Of a stretch of DNA of 64,000 nt, positions 61,601 through 64,000 are shown piece after piece. This stretch comes from Cyanoderma ruficeps (taxonomy: Eukaryota > Chordata > Aves > Passeriformes > Timaliidae): contig VZDJ01004378.1 of the NCBI GenBank assembly GCA_008694505.1, positions 5,407,532 through 5,471,531 of the forward strand, given 5' to 3'. Position 1 is the stretch's first letter. Each line of letters opens with the position of its first letter. The translations under genes and the position numbers were made by a program. The notes beneath the pieces are model-generated. The model was not told the DNA's origin and made no database searches. It saw only the letters and a list, made by a program, of their open reading frames with translations.

Positions 61601-64000
61601 AAATTTCAACTTTCACTAATAACACTGATCATTAATGAAGATATTCTTTAAGAATTATTCCCATGATATAGACTCTGGCTGAGTTTTGAAACTAAAATTT
61701 ATTTACCAGTACTCTATGTTAGCATTAAACTAGGGCAGTCATACATGTGAAGATTTATTTATAGTATTTAGAAAGCCTGTGTAAATATCACTGTGTTTAT
61801 CTCTAAGCATGCCTATTTACAACTTACAAACTGGCATCGTAGACTTTGGATCATTTTTAGCTAAGCAGAAAACTACATGGAACAAAAAAATAAACAAATC
61901 CTATTCACCACAATATTGCAAATAATTCTGAAGAATTTTCAAGTAGAACGACGTAAATGTATTCACAGCTTTGGTCCAGAGTAAAAAGCTGCACAAGGTT
62001 GATACTAAGGCAAGAGGTCTTAATAATATAAAGAAGTTTTGGAAAGTACCTACAAATACAAAGTGTTTCCCTGCAAATACATAGTCACATGTGTCTCTCA
62101 CAAACTTTAAAAAGAATAAGAAATTTTGCAGTAAGAATACTGACCAAGGCACAACAACATTTTTCAGAGATTAATGATATTGTGGGTCCATTTGTTCTTT
62201 AGAGATGCCTGATAACACAGCCCTCATCTGGGTAAGCAGTGGTATCCCCATATCCCCAAAGGTTATGTATTTTCTTCCCCCTATTTCACAGTGAACGTAG
62301 GTGAAAAAAAATAATCAATTTTGTTTGGAGTTTCTAATATTGTCCTTTAGAATAGTGCTGTAACACCTCATGCAAAAAAGCCTAAAAGGACAGTGAACAA
62401 TGCCAGATGCCAGTAATGCTAACAATGATCTCTGAAAGATTCTCACACATAATTAAATATGAGGGCTTCTCTACTGACTAATCCAGCACTTATTTCAAAC
62501 GTGGATAATTGACAGATATTTGGTCTTGCTCTTTACCTTAACCTTCTTCAGTATGAAACTGTTGCCTGTGTTACACTGTTAGATACAAGAGGAACAAAAT
62601 CATGAGAGAATTATGATGTCACTGGAACAGCTTTTATGAATATGTTTTGCAGAATTAAAAATTATCATTGCCTCAGATCTTGATCAGCATTCCATTATAA
62701 GACCATGTGACTGATGCAAAGTGTATATGCCTTCTCTATTCCAAATTCAACTCTATGTCACTCTCAATCTAAAATAACTCCACTAAATTCAGTAGAATTT
62801 TATTTCTGCATATAAATGCCTAGTGTAGCTGCAAGCAAAAAAAGAACTCTATTTTGCATATCTGTGCTATACAGATCTATCTGTCCTATATAGATCTATC
62901 TGACTGGACCTCCCGTTTATTGCTTAATAGTTAACAGGTAGAAATACATTTTCAAGAAGTTTCAGTCTGTTCAGACTTCTTAGGATATCCTCACAAGACA
63001 AATAAATCTATCAATAAAGGTGCCTTCCATTTCAAAAGTAGTACAGCCTCTTACGTTTTTGTGCTATAGGAAGTATATAATGGTTTCCAGTGGAATACAA
63101 ATTCCACTTAAATGAAAAGTGCCTTTGGTATTTGCACATATTTATAAAACTGTGAAAATACGGTTGTGCTCAGCATTGCACAATAATCCACTGAAGGATT
63201 GTACTGAGGCACAAGATAGGTACAAGTGCTTAAAGTAATCTGGCCACATGAAATAAAGAAAAGCCAGAGGAAAATTAAAATACTAATAACAGTCCTATTT
63301 CTTTATCTCCCTTTCAAATTGATTAACTGCATAGTAACAAATCACATCTCAGTTTTGGTAGGAAACATTTTGATCAAAAAATAATACATAAAAATGGAGA
63401 TAATTTTTTTTAAGTTTTGATTATTGAAAGATGGTAGCTGTATTTTTTCTTTATTGTAGTCTAACTTATTTTCATTAAAAAACACTCCATAACTGAAAAC
63501 CAACCAGCTGGTTTTAAGGAAAACCTCGAGGCAGAATTTTGTGGTCTTCTATTATAATTCCTCTTAGAAACCTTACAAATTAACTTTTTTCCTTTTTTTC
63601 TATGAATGAATTATTTAAAGACTAGTTTAACTTCTTATTTAGGTACTGATTTCAGGTTGGAATCTCTTAAGAGTTTACAAAAACTGGATATGAATAAATT
63701 TCTCACTGAATATTTTTTGTACCAATTATAGAATGGAAGTATTGATGTAATTGATGGTCTGTGTTCTACCTTACTGGATTACCATATTTTTTGCATTATA
63801 AGAATAAAGATTGCTTAAGAGAATTCCAATAGAAGAAATAGCCAGGGCCGTGTATTTAGACTCAAGCAGCAGTTCAAACACACATATTTGTAGGACCGTA
63901 GTCTTCTGCAAATTTTAATTCAAATTATAGTAGTCTTTATCTAGTTGAGGACTGGATATTACAGGCTGAATGCTGTTACTGAAAACAGTATTTTCACATG
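58672..64000. other. Unique AT-rich DNA to the window end
   Basis: No gene, RNA or named repeat recognised in 5.3 kb. Pyrimidine-rich stretches near 59620-59880 do not form a known family. Any gene whose intron this might be is not visible. Confidence 0.5.

Overview
This window looks like ordinary non-coding nuclear DNA from a bird, most likely a songbird (passerine). It is AT-rich, roughly 35-38% GC by eye. The organism call rests on the repeats: several chicken-repeat-1 (CR1) LINE copies with the typical 3' tail, avian-type endogenous-retrovirus LTRs, and two copies of a SINE whose head is a tRNA-Ile sequence and whose tail is a CR1 3' end. That SINE design is known from songbirds (TguSINE1 of zebra finch). 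I matched all repeat families from memory of their consensus sequences; no database search was run.

I found no protein-coding gene, exon set, rRNA, functional tRNA gene, CpG-island promoter or CRISPR array. The open reading frames are short, and their number and length fit chance in AT-rich DNA: my estimate is about ten frames of at least 97 codons and about one of 140. The longer ones also fall mostly inside LTRs or old LINEs. The window is therefore probably a gene desert or part of a very large intron.

Layout. 1-12 kb: unique AT-rich DNA, an AT-rich low-complexity patch (2.4-2.66 kb), a clean 633-bp solo LTR with a perfect 6-bp target-site duplication (2755-3387), a CR1 tail scrap and a good CR1 3' end (8121-8609). 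12-19 kb: a 63-bp perfect duplication around one N (probably an assembly join), an ancient L2/MIR-like scrap, and a 2.3-kb very old antisense LINE of the CR1/L3 group (16.4-18.7 kb). 20.9-23.9 kb: SINE copy 1, a MIR-like scrap, and a 2-kb sense CR1 with recognisable endonuclease and partial reverse-transcriptase blocks. 24-27.6 kb: unique. 27.7-34.5 kb: two LTRs and a 1.4-kb antisense CR1. 37-58 kb: an LTR-rich stretch with three or four copies of one broad LTR group (37.1, 42.5, 46.0 and 57.3 kb), plus an LTR end at 48.0 kb, a MIR scrap, SINE copy 2 and a CR1 3' end. 58-64 kb: a compound pentanucleotide microsatellite, then unique DNA.

No genes act together here. What can be read is a history of transposon insertion: old L3/L2/MIR-like layers, then CR1 and its SINE, then LTR retroviruses left mainly as LTRs without internal genes. 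I found no convincing new biological system. The items most worth a second look are the dated solo LTR, the SINE pair, the 41-bp minisatellite grown inside an LTR, the assembly-like duplication and a few weak candidates for conserved or short coding sequence.
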